From assembly GCA_002869305.1 (NCBI GenBank), contig PKTC01000079.1, forward strand, positions 1 to 6,721: a stretch of 6,721 bases of DNA, written 5' to 3'. The notes below the pieces were generated by a model. That model was not told the DNA's origin. It worked only from the letters and a program-made list of their open reading frames with translations, and searched no databases. A program made the position numbers and the translations under genes. The DNA comes from Marinilabiliales bacterium. GTDB taxonomy: Bacteria; Bacteroidota; Bacteroidia; Bacteroidales; UBA12077. Shown in pieces: positions 1-5,473 of this stretch (within the stretch, counting starts at the first letter, position 1; each line of letters begins with the position of its first letter).

Positions 1-45
1 AAAAACCACTGCAACTATTGATCTTCCTTCTTTATGTATTGTCAT
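1..45 (-). CDS. psd: Phosphatidylserine decarboxylase family protein, N-terminal 15 codons only (cut by window edge)
   Basis: An ATG at 45-43 on the minus strand opens a frame that stays open to the edge and reads MTIHKEGRSIVAVVF. The 'IHKEGR' start followed at once by hydrophobic residues matches my recollection of the N-terminus of Bacteroidota phosphatidylserine decarboxylase-related proteins, which often lie directly after cdsA. The family is membrane-associated, cleaves itself to form a pyruvoyl cofactor, and converts phosphatidylserine to phosphatidylethanolamine. The start lies 21 bp after the cdsA stop, consistent with co-transcription. cdsA makes the CDP-diacylglycerol that phosphatidylserine synthesis uses, so the pairing makes metabolic sense. 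Only 15 residues are visible, so the catalytic LGST-type region cannot be checked; the call rests on a short motif plus gene order. Confidence 0.7.
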   Translation of the reverse strand, partial: MTIHKEGRSIVAVVF

Positions 46-66
46 TTTTTATGAAATAAATATTTA

Positions 67-876
67 CTATACGAACTGTAAATATAAATAAAATAGTGGC
101 AAGGTAAAAAACACAGCATCAAAACGATCTAATACACCTCCATGGCCAGGTAATAAACTACCTGAGTCCTTTTCGTCGATATTCCTTTTAAATGATGATT
201 CAACCAAATCTCCATAAGTTCCAAAAACAGAAATTAGAATGGATAAAACAGCCCATTGCATGAAACTTAAGTCTACTAAGAATATTGAAATAATATATGC
301 TATTCCGATACTAGAAATAGTGCCTCCAATAAAACCTTCCCATGATTTTTTAGGCGATATTCTTTCGAACAGCCTATGCTTTCCGAAAGAAACGCCGAAC
401 ACATATGCCAAAGTGTCGAATGACCATACTAAAAAGAAGAAGCCTAATAGAAGCTGCCAATTATAATTTTGATCTTCAGAGAATACAATCAGATTTGAAA
501 AAGATAAGGGTACTGCTATGTACAAAATGCCTAAAACTGTGAATCCAATATCAACAAAAACATATTCGGATTTTCTATATAATTCAACAATAAATGTACC
601 TATAATAAGCGGAATGAAAAACAAAAACAGCTTAGAGTCGATGTAATTATTAACATACAGGTAAGTGGAAGCAAAAATAAATGCGCCAATTACCATTCCG
701 AATGTTCTTTGTGGTTTAAAACCTTTCTTTTGAGCCAATGTATAGAACTCATACATTGCACCAAGAATAATTAATTCAAATAAAAGAAAGAAACTATATT
801 CACTAAGGATTATTGATCCTACAACAACGACTAAAAATATGATTCCTGTTATAGTCCGTACAACTAAATTACTCAA
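67..876 (-). CDS. cdsA: Phosphatidate cytidylyltransferase (CDP-diacylglycerol synthase)
   Basis: This 269-residue integral membrane enzyme makes CDP-diacylglycerol from phosphatidic acid and CTP, the branch point for phosphatidylethanolamine and anionic phospholipids. The diagnostic C-terminal family signature is complete at residues about 228-253: S-x-K-R, then K236-D237, then LLPGHGG (241-247), then D250-R-x-D253. These charged residues bind metal and substrate in the family. A second conserved block, SPKKSWEGFIGG, is at 174-185. Hydrophobic stretches at about 10-25, 28-45, 60-75, 82-97, 108-132, 140-162, 183-201 and 207-222 indicate a multi-span protein, and the length is normal for the family. 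The start lies 11 bp after the ftsH stop, so it is probably read from the rsfS-ftsH transcript. In E. coli FtsH helps balance lipopolysaccharide against phospholipid synthesis; whether the linkage matters here is inference. Nothing looks broken. Confidence 0.96.
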   Translation of the reverse strand: MSNLVVRTITGIIFLVVVVGSIILSEYSFFLLFELIILGAMYEFYTLAQKKGFKPQRTFGMVIGAFIFASTYLYVNNYIDSKLFLFFIPLIIGTFIVELYRKSEYVFVDIGFTVLGILYIAVPLSFSNLIVFSEDQNYNWQLLLGFFFLVWSFDTLAYVFGVSFGKHRLFERISPKKSWEGFIGGTISSIGIAYIISIFLVDLSFMQWAVLSILISVFGTYGDLVESSFKRNIDEKDSGSLLPGHGGVLDRFDAVFFTLPLFYLYLQFV

Positions 877-887
877 ACTACAATTTT

Positions 888-2618
888 TTAATTTTCTTTT
901 TCTTGATCTGTCTTATCTTCTTTAACCTTTTTTACAGGTTTTTTAACCTTTTTCTTCTTTTGTTCTTCCTGTTTTTTCTTCTCCTCTATTTCCTTTTTTA
1001 TTTCCGCCTCTTTTTCATGTTGTGTTTTCCATGGGCGTTTTCCAAAGGTTCTTTCCAGATCTTCGGTAAAAATAACTTCTTTCTCAAGCAATATTTCTGC
1101 CAATTGTGTTAATCCATCCTTATGTTTTTTCAAAATATCCTGAGAACGTTTATACGCTTCCTCTATTAAATTTTTAACCTCAGTGTCAATTAATTCAGCA
1201 GTTTTCTCACTATATGGTTTTGTAAAAGCCATGTCAGATTGACCTGAAGAATCGTAAAAGCTAATATGGCCTACTTTATTACTCATTCCAAAATATGCTA
1301 TCATGGCATAAGCTTGTTTTGTAATTTTTTCAAGGTCATTCATTGCTCCTGTTGATATTTTTCCGAATATAAGCTCTTCAGCCACACGGCCTCCAAGGGC
1401 AGCACACATTTCATCCAATAATTGATCACGAGTTGTAATCTGTCTCTCTTCAGGTAAATACCATGCTGCTCCTAAAGCGCGACCTCTAGGAATAATTGTT
1501 ACCTTAACGAGTGGATGTGCATGCTCTAACAACCAGCTCACAGTTGCATGGCCAGCTTCGTGAAATGCAATGGTTTTTTTCTCTTCCCTTGTAATGATTT
1601 TTGTTTTGCGTTCCATTCCACCAACGATACGATCCACTGCATCAAGAAAATCCTGGCGTTCAACAACTTTTTTATTTTTTCTGGCAGCAATCAATGCCGA
1701 CTCATTACAAACATTTGCTATATCAGCACCCGAAAATCCAGGAGTTTGTTTCGAAAGAAAATCAACATCCAAGTTGGTTTCTAACCTGATTGGTTTTAAA
1801 TGAACTTTGAAAATATCTTTACGCTCATTGATATCAGGTAATTCCAAATGAATCTGACGATCGAATCTACCTGCTCTCATTAAAGCTTTATCGAGAATGT
1901 CGGCACGGTTGGTTGCTGCCATAATGATAACTCCTACATTATTACCAAAACCATCCATTTCGGTTAGTAACTGGTTTAAAGTGTTTTCGCGCTCATCATT
2001 CGATCCAAAATTTGGATTTCTACCTCGAGCCCGTCCGATAGCATCTATTTCATCAATAAAAATAATACAAGGTGCTTTCTCCTTTGCTTGTTTAAATAAG
2101 TCACGTACACGAGATGCCCCAACTCCAACAAACATTTCAACAAAATCAGATCCTGACATAGAGAAAAATGGAACATTTGCTTCGCCTGCTACAGCTTTAG
2201 CCATTAATGTTTTTCCTGTACCGGGAGGGCCTACTAATAATACTCCTTTGGGAATTTTACCGCCCAGATCTGTGTATTTCTTTGGTGTTTTAAGAAAATC
2301 AACGATTTCACGTACTTCAATTTTAGCTTCTTCCAATCCTGCAACGTCTGAAAAATCCACTTTAACAGTGCTTTCTTTATCAAATAATTGAGCTTTTGAC
2401 TTTCCTACACTGAATATATTTCCGCCAGCAGCTCCTCCGCCACCTTTTGACATTCTTCTAAAAATAAAGATCCAGATTGCCAATATGATAAATATTGGAA
2501 GTAACCAGCCAATAATATCACGCATGTAGTTTGGTTGTGTCTTGTAACTTATTTCAATGTATTCACCTTTGAGATAACTATCTTGAGCCTCGCTCATCCA
2601 CTTCTCAAAATATTCCAT
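888..2618 (-). CDS. ftsH: ATP-dependent zinc metalloprotease FtsH, C-terminal part (second TM helix, AAA+ ATPase, protease)
   Basis: The 576-residue product carries almost all of FtsH. Residues 1-33 are the second half of the periplasmic domain, and 34-54 form the second membrane helix, followed by a Gly-rich linker (58-66). The AAA+ domain has Walker A GPPGTGKT (130-137), Walker B IIFIDEID (185-192) and the second region of homology ATNRADILDKALMRAGRFDR (235-254) with its arginine fingers. The zinc protease has HEAGH (353-357: ligands H353 and H357, catalytic E354), and D428 in GAMNDLEK is the likely third ligand. A Lys/Glu-rich tail (about 534-576) is probably disordered. FtsH is a hexameric inner-membrane protease that extracts and degrades membrane and short-lived cytoplasmic proteins. 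Residue 1 is not a family start: the same frame continues upstream through a single TAA into the missing N-terminal part (2619-2972). I see no Shine-Dalgarno before this ATG, but Bacteroidota often lack one. It may be a separate restarted polypeptide or part of one 694-codon gene. Confidence 0.93.
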   Translation of the reverse strand: MEYFEKWMSEAQDSYLKGEYIEISYKTQPNYMRDIIGWLLPIFIILAIWIFIFRRMSKGGGGAAGGNIFSVGKSKAQLFDKESTVKVDFSDVAGLEEAKIEVREIVDFLKTPKKYTDLGGKIPKGVLLVGPPGTGKTLMAKAVAGEANVPFFSMSGSDFVEMFVGVGASRVRDLFKQAKEKAPCIIFIDEIDAIGRARGRNPNFGSNDERENTLNQLLTEMDGFGNNVGVIIMAATNRADILDKALMRAGRFDRQIHLELPDINERKDIFKVHLKPIRLETNLDVDFLSKQTPGFSGADIANVCNESALIAARKNKKVVERQDFLDAVDRIVGGMERKTKIITREEKKTIAFHEAGHATVSWLLEHAHPLVKVTIIPRGRALGAAWYLPEERQITTRDQLLDEMCAALGGRVAEELIFGKISTGAMNDLEKITKQAYAMIAYFGMSNKVGHISFYDSSGQSDMAFTKPYSEKTAELIDTEVKNLIEEAYKRSQDILKKHKDGLTQLAEILLEKEVIFTEDLERTFGKRPWKTQHEKEAEIKKEIEEKKKQEEQKKKKVKKPVKKVKEDKTDQEKEN

Positions 2619-2621
2619 TTA
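2616..2621 (-). other. In-frame stop/restart junction TAA-ATG inside ftsH
   Basis: On the minus strand the sequence reads ACC ATT GGT TAA ATG GAA TAT, all in one frame. The TAA (2621-2619) ends the N-terminal FtsH piece and the next codon is ATG (2618-2616). Phase is kept, so this is a substitution-type interruption and not an insertion or deletion. From memory, related FtsH proteins read on here as '...FTIG-S-V/I-E-x-F...'. A serine TCA codon is one C-to-A change from TAA, and Lys, Gln, Glu, Leu and Tyr codons are also one step away. The position is mid-periplasmic-domain, not a domain boundary. Confidence 0.9.
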
Positions 2622-2972
2622 ACCAATGGTAAAAAAGAAATGAGGACCATCTTTTGGCGAACGTGCAAAACTGTCTTCAAATAAATCTTTGTATCTAGGA
2701 TCAGATAAACGATCTTGCTTAATATAAATATTAGCTCGCTCTTTATTTACAACAACTATTTTTTCTACATCTCCACTTTTAAGCATATCCCGCTCAAATT
2801 CCTGCATGGATATTTCAGTTGGTTTTGGTGAAAAACTTAAAAGTTGTAACCCAATAAATACAACAGCAATTAAACCATAAATCCAATATACATTAAATTT
2901 TTGCTTTGGTTTATTCGAATCTTTTTTGTCAGTATTTTTGGAATTTTTATTATAATTTTTATTCTCAGCCAT
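2619..2972 (-). CDS. ftsH: FtsH N-terminal part (cytoplasmic tail, first TM helix, first half of periplasmic domain)
   Basis: The 117-residue product begins with an Asn/Lys-rich cytoplasmic tail (2-26), followed by a single membrane helix (about 28-47, WIYGLIAVVFIGLQLLSF region). It then enters the FtsH extracellular/periplasmic domain: EISMQEFERDMLKSGDVEKI at 53-72, typical of the family, then the region ending HFFFTIG (111-117). It stops at an in-frame TAA, where the family normally continues into the rest of the periplasmic domain and the second helix. It has no ATPase or protease residues and cannot work alone. The ATG overlaps the rsfS stop by one base (TAATG), so it is translationally coupled to rsfS, and this supports the start. 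Adding the stop codon and the 576 residues downstream gives 694 codons, a normal length for a Bacteroidota FtsH. The piece is either an artefact or mutant half of ftsH, or a real separate subunit. Confidence 0.9.
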   Translation of the reverse strand: MAENKNYNKNSKNTDKKDSNKPKQKFNVYWIYGLIAVVFIGLQLLSFSPKPTEISMQEFERDMLKSGDVEKIVVVNKERANIYIKQDRLSDPRYKDLFEDSFARSPKDGPHFFFTIG

Positions 2973-3373
2973 TATTTAATTTCTCCATTACTTTTATTAT
3001 CATCATACTGTGTAAGTTTTGCGTCAGCCCACAGTTCTTCTAATTTGTAAAAATCTCTGTATTGTTTTTGAAATATATGTATCACAACATCGCTATAATC
3101 AAGTAAAACCCAGGTTGCGGTATTTAAACCTTCTTTATGCCAGGCTTTCTCACCTGTTTCTTCTCTAACAACTTCTAATATAGAATCGGCAATTGCTTCG
3201 ACCTGAGTATTAGAATCGCCATGACAAATTATGAAGTATTTACAAACTGAATTTTCTATTTCGGTAAGATCTAAACTAACAGGATCTTTTCCCTTCTTCT
3301 TGAGGATTCCTTCTATTGCTGCGTTAACTATTTCTAAGGTATTTGTTTTTTCTTCGCTCTTTCGTTTAACCAT
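2972..3373 (-). CDS. rsfS: Ribosome silencing factor RsfS (DUF143 / Iojap family)
   Basis: The product is 133 residues, a usual length. RsfS binds ribosomal protein uL14 on the 50S subunit and blocks joining with the 30S, lowering translation when nutrients are scarce. Family features visible are CKYFIICHGDSNTQVEAIAD (44-63), matching the conserved '[FY]-x-I-x-x-x-x-S-x-x-Q-V-x-A-I-A' core; then HKEGLNTATWVLLDYSDVVIHIF (79-101); and R106-DFYKLEELWADA (106-118), the typical C-terminal block. The ATG at 3373 gives a sensible N-terminus and lies 17 bp downstream of a -7-type element, so it is probably the first gene of the rsfS-ftsH-cdsA-psd run. Its TAA shares one base with the ftsH ATG. It is divergent from birA across 227 bp. 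No oddities are seen. Confidence 0.95.
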   Translation of the reverse strand: MVKRKSEEKTNTLEIVNAAIEGILKKKGKDPVSLDLTEIENSVCKYFIICHGDSNTQVEAIADSILEVVREETGEKAWHKEGLNTATWVLLDYSDVVIHIFQKQYRDFYKLEELWADAKLTQYDDNKSNGEIK

Positions 3374-3390
3374 TCATGTTTTATTTTGGG

Positions 3391-3398
3391 CAAAGGTA
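3391..3398 (-). promoter_or_regulatory. Candidate -7 promoter element for the rsfS-ftsH-cdsA operon
   Basis: The minus strand reads TACCTTTG, an exact match to the Bacteroidota primary-sigma -7 consensus TAnnTTTG. It ends 17 bp before the rsfS ATG, predicting a short leader of roughly 10-14 nt. No good TTTG-like -33 element is seen at the expected 17-20 bp spacing upstream, so the call rests on the -7 match and position. Confidence 0.5.
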
Positions 3399-3478
3399 AT
3401 GAATTTACCCTTTATTTCTATTATGTTACTGAACCACTTCTATAATCAAAAACCATTCCTTTTAAACAGATTACAGAA

Positions 3479-3486
3479 TAGTTTTG
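3479..3486 (+). promoter_or_regulatory. Candidate -7 promoter element for birA
   Basis: TAGTTTTG matches TAnnTTTG exactly on the plus strand. At a 19-bp spacer the -33 position (3456-3459) reads TTCC, a weak match to TTTG. If used, transcription would start near 3493 and give birA a leader of about 105-110 nt. That leader would contain the repeated TTGTCA sites at 3501-3567. A closer near-match, TAACTTTA at 3578-3585 (7 of 8), would give a very short leader instead. A chance match in this AT-rich DNA is quite possible. Confidence 0.3.
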
Positions 3487-3497
3487 TTTACACGGTA

Positions 3498-3567
3498 AAA
3501 TTGTCATTTTTTTGTGATTTTCGAGCTCTTTTTTTAAGAAATTGTCATGATTTTTTATCTTTTGTCA
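3498..3567 (+). repeat. Short repeated TTGTCA / TTGTGA hexamers in the rsfS-birA intergenic region
   Basis: A perfect 10-bp direct repeat, AAATTGTCAT, occurs at 3498-3507 and 3539-3548. The core TTGTCA recurs at 3562-3567, and a one-base variant TTGTGA sits at 3512-3517. The core starts at 3501, 3512, 3542 and 3562, with steps of 11, 30 and 20 bp, close to whole turns of the DNA helix. They lie 34-100 bp upstream of birA. The pattern could be operator sites or part of a birA leader. The surrounding DNA is T-rich, so coincidence is a real alternative. Confidence 0.3.
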
Positions 3568-3600
3568 GATTTAGAAATAACTTTACCTAAAAACTGTTAA

Positions 3601-4341
3601 ATGGAAAGTTGGCAAAAAATTATTGCACTTGATAAGCTTGATTCTACAAATTCTTATTTTTCAGGTCTTCTAAAGAAATCAGATTTTTCAGAAGGATCAA
3701 TTGTTTCAGCATTATATCAAAGTCGTGGTAAGGGACAGGGAAGCAACTCCTGGGAAAGTGAAAAAGGTAAAAACCTTTTAGTTAGCTTAGTGCTTTATCC
3801 TACCGATCTTCCACTAGACAAACATTTTTTGCTTTCAAAGGTCATTTCATTAGGACTAGTTGACTATGTGTCAGCAAAAACAAATCATATAAAAGTTAAA
3901 TGGCCAAACGACATTTATTGTCAAGATAAAAAACTCGCCGGTATATTAATCGAGAATGTAATAAAAGGAAATAGTATTAAACAAAGTATAGTAGGTATTG
4001 GGTTAAACCTCAATCAGACTGTGTTTACCAGCGATGCTCCAAATCCTGTTTCTTTAAAACAAATTACCGGAAAGAATTATTTAATTGAACAGGAAATTGT
4101 AAAATTAAGATCAAGCATTCGTTTCTTTTATAAAAAACTAATCCAAAATCAATTTGAAGAGATTAACACGGAATATCTGAAATGCCTGTATCGATTCAAT
4201 TCTACTCACAACTATAAAATTAAAGACCGATTGTTAAAAGCTAAAATTACTGGAGTTAGTGAATTTGGTTATTTGCAAATCGAAACCCTGGAAAATGAAA
4301 AACTAGAATTTGATTTTAAAGAAATAGAATTCGTAATTTAA
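3601..4341 (+). CDS. birA: Biotin-[acetyl-CoA-carboxylase] ligase, monofunctional (no DNA-binding domain)
   Basis: This 246-residue enzyme activates biotin as biotinyl-AMP and attaches it to a lysine of the biotin carboxyl carrier protein of biotin-dependent carboxylases. Motifs in order are DSTNSY (14-19), the biotinyl-adenylate loop SRGKGQGSNSW (41-51), KWPNDIY (100-106), KLAGILIE (111-118, K111 being the expected biotin-contacting lysine) and GIGLNLN (132-138). A small C-terminal SH3-like domain follows at about 200-246. The protein starts directly at the catalytic domain and lacks the N-terminal helix-turn-helix of E. coli BirA, so it should not repress transcription. Aligned by eye to the E. 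coli loop GRGRRGRKW it reads GKGQGSNSW, which puts Gln46 at the E. coli Arg118 position; I recall Gln as common there in Bacteroidota. Divergent from rsfS; its TAA abuts the stop of the next, convergent gene with no gap. Confidence 0.95.
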   Translation: MESWQKIIALDKLDSTNSYFSGLLKKSDFSEGSIVSALYQSRGKGQGSNSWESEKGKNLLVSLVLYPTDLPLDKHFLLSKVISLGLVDYVSAKTNHIKVKWPNDIYCQDKKLAGILIENVIKGNSIKQSIVGIGLNLNQTVFTSDAPNPVSLKQITGKNYLIEQEIVKLRSSIRFFYKKLIQNQFEEINTEYLKCLYRFNSTHNYKIKDRLLKAKITGVSEFGYLQIETLENEKLEFDFKEIEFVI

Positions 4342-4773
4342 TTACTTGTCTTCTTTCATTTTTTCGTTAAAAAACACAACAATCTGATCTACCATAGCAT
4401 CAATTCCTTTTTGCAAGTGTTTTGCTACCATCATTTTCATCATTGGATTTAAGTTAGCATCAATAGTTAGTCGAATAGCTGTTGCCTTTTCTTCACCCTC
4501 CATGGGTTTTAACTGAATCCAGAAAAAGAAACTAAATGGAGACTTACCATCACTGGTAATTTTTATTAGCTTGTTTGGTTCCTTTTCAATAATTTTTAAA
4601 CCTGCCTGTCCAATACCCTCTATCTTAAATTTGCAAGTATCGTCGGTTGCTTCAAAATCTTTGACTTTATCCTTAGGAACAATTGATTTTAAGTTATTGA
4701 AATTAGTTAAAAAAGTATAAATCAACTCGTCTGACTTATTAATCTTACCTATCTTGCTCGTATATTTACTCAT
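4342..4773 (-). CDS. SRPBCC / START-like domain protein of unknown function
   Basis: The 143-residue cytoplasmic protein has no signal peptide or membrane segment. It has the look of the SRPBCC (Bet v1-like, polyketide cyclase/CoxG-type) fold. The N-terminal strand carries a conserved 'Y-x-S-x-I-G-x-I-x-x-S' type start (4-14), followed by short helices YTFLTNFNNLKSIVP (19-33). Alternating strands follow, such as CKFKIEGIGQAGLKI (47-61) and FSFFFWIQLKP (80-90). The long C-terminal helix (about 110-139, 'NPMMKMMVAKHLQKGIDAMV...') normally closes the hydrophobic pocket. Members bind lipids or other hydrophobic ligands, but no ligand can be named here and there are no obvious catalytic residues. 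It starts 32 bp after the pyrE stop, so it is probably co-transcribed with pyrE. Proximity to pyrE and birA is, as I recall, common in Bacteroidota and does not reveal the function. Fold assignment is by eye. Confidence 0.8.
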   Translation of the reverse strand: MSKYTSKIGKINKSDELIYTFLTNFNNLKSIVPKDKVKDFEATDDTCKFKIEGIGQAGLKIIEKEPNKLIKITSDGKSPFSFFFWIQLKPMEGEEKATAIRLTIDANLNPMMKMMVAKHLQKGIDAMVDQIVVFFNEKMKEDK

Positions 4774-4805
4774 GTATATTTTTATTTAAAAGTTCTATTT
4801 GAAAG

Positions 4806-5438
4806 CTATTTATTCCAGTTTTCCGGGTCTTTTCTCCAATCTTTTAAGGTCTCTACATCCGATTCTTGTATGTAGTTTGTTTCCAAGGCTGAATTTATTA
4901 ATACTTGGTAATTGCTTAAAGTATTTAAGGTAACATTCGATTCATTAAAATTCTTTTCAGAAACCGAGAAACCATATGTAAATATCGCAACCATACCTAA
5001 AACTTCTACTTCTGCATTTCTTAATGCTTCAACTGCTTTTAAACTGCTTTTACCCGTAGAGATTAAATCCTCAACTACTACTACTTTTTTGCCAGGCTTA
5101 ATTTCACCCTCGATCATATTTCCTAAACCATGCTCTTTTGGTTTTGGGCGAACATAAACAAAAGGTAAATTCATAGCTTCAGCAACTAGAACACCAATCG
5201 CAATAGCTCCAGTTGCAACTCCTGCAATGTAATCCGGGGTTCCATATTTTTCTTTAATTATTTGAACAAATCCATCTCGGATTTCATTTCTGATTTCTGG
5301 ATAAGAAAGGGTTTTACGATTATCGCAATAGATGGGTGATTTCCACCCCGAAGCCCATGTAAAATGATTTGCAGGTTGCAACTTTATTGCCTTAATTTGT
5401 AATAAGGATTGAGCAATTCTTTTCTCTAAATTTTCCAT
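4806..5438 (-). CDS. pyrE: Orotate phosphoribosyltransferase
   Basis: The 210-residue enzyme transfers ribose-5-phosphate from PRPP to orotate to give orotidine 5'-monophosphate, the penultimate step of UMP synthesis; it works as a cytoplasmic dimer. The PRPP-binding motif VVVVEDLISTGKSS is at 119-132. The flexible loop VRPKPKEHGLG (96-106) carries the conserved catalytic Lys/His residues (K99, K101, H103). The substrate region FTWASGWKSPIYCDNR is at 26-41, and GVATGAIAIG (73-82) fits the family. Length is normal. The ATG at 5438 is supported by the usual N-terminal helix 'LEKRIAQSLLQIKAIKL' (4-20). It is followed after 32 bp by the SRPBCC gene, and its ATG is 7 bp from the ATG of the divergent Nudix gene. 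A -7-like element ends only 4 bp before the ATG, suggesting a leaderless or nearly leaderless mRNA. Confidence 0.97.
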   Translation of the reverse strand: MENLEKRIAQSLLQIKAIKLQPANHFTWASGWKSPIYCDNRKTLSYPEIRNEIRDGFVQIIKEKYGTPDYIAGVATGAIAIGVLVAEAMNLPFVYVRPKPKEHGLGNMIEGEIKPGKKVVVVEDLISTGKSSLKAVEALRNAEVEVLGMVAIFTYGFSVSEKNFNESNVTLNTLSNYQVLINSALETNYIQESDVETLKDWRKDPENWNK

Positions 5439-5442
5439 AACG

Positions 5443-5473
5443 CAAATGTATAAAGTTTTTTACAAGGATCGAA
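5443..5473 (-). promoter_or_regulatory. Candidate pyrE promoter overlapping the Nudix start codon
   Basis: On the minus strand TACATTTG (5450-5443) matches TAnnTTTG exactly, and TTCG (5473-5470), 3 of 4 to the -33 TTTG, lies 19 bp upstream, the expected spacing. Only CGTT separates the -7 element from the pyrE ATG, so the transcript would begin at or next to the start codon. The -7 element covers the ATG of the Nudix gene and the -33 lies inside that gene, so RNA polymerase here would block reading of the neighbour. Confidence 0.5.

Noticed and set aside
239..466. 75-codon plus-strand frame
   Set aside because: Antisense to cdsA in a region of clear cdsA membrane helices and conserved motifs; no recognisable product.
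903..1112. 69-codon plus-strand frame rich in Phe and Leu, resembling a small membrane protein
   Set aside because: It is the complement of the Lys/Glu-rich FtsH tail (AAG/GAA codons read backward give CTT/TTC), so the hydrophobic look is an artefact.
1548..1803. Three overlapping short plus-strand frames
   Set aside because: All are antisense to the FtsH protease/AAA+ junction; three alternative frames over the same DNA with no motif.
1897..2391. 164-codon open frame on the plus strand
   Set aside because: It lies antisense to the AAA+ core of ftsH, which is strongly recognised; the translation is Ser/Pro/Ile-rich with no domain, as expected of a mirror frame.
2600..2640. Programmed frameshift as the explanation for the two ftsH pieces
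   Set aside because: Both pieces are in the same frame (354 and 1731 bases, directly adjacent), so no frame change is needed; only the TAA has to be explained.
3231..3590. 119-codon plus-strand frame reaching into the rsfS-birA intergenic region
   Set aside because: About 140 bases are antisense to rsfS, and the rest is T-rich intergenic DNA giving Phe/Leu-rich sequence with no motif. It would also cover the rsfS promoter and the candidate birA promoter.
3374..3600. Possible small RNA or riboswitch in the 227-bp intergenic region
   Set aside because: T- and A-rich with no strong stem-loop, no tRNA-like cloverleaf and no biotin- or thiamine-type conserved leader that I can recognise; only candidate promoter elements and short repeats are supported.
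4333..4345. Palindrome at the birA/SRPBCC stops as an intrinsic terminator
   Set aside because: The stem is 6 AT-rich pairs with a one-base loop and no following T tract on either strand, too weak for an intrinsic terminator.
4912..5157. 81-codon plus-strand frame
   Set aside because: Antisense to pyrE across its PRPP motif; no domain or supporting start context.
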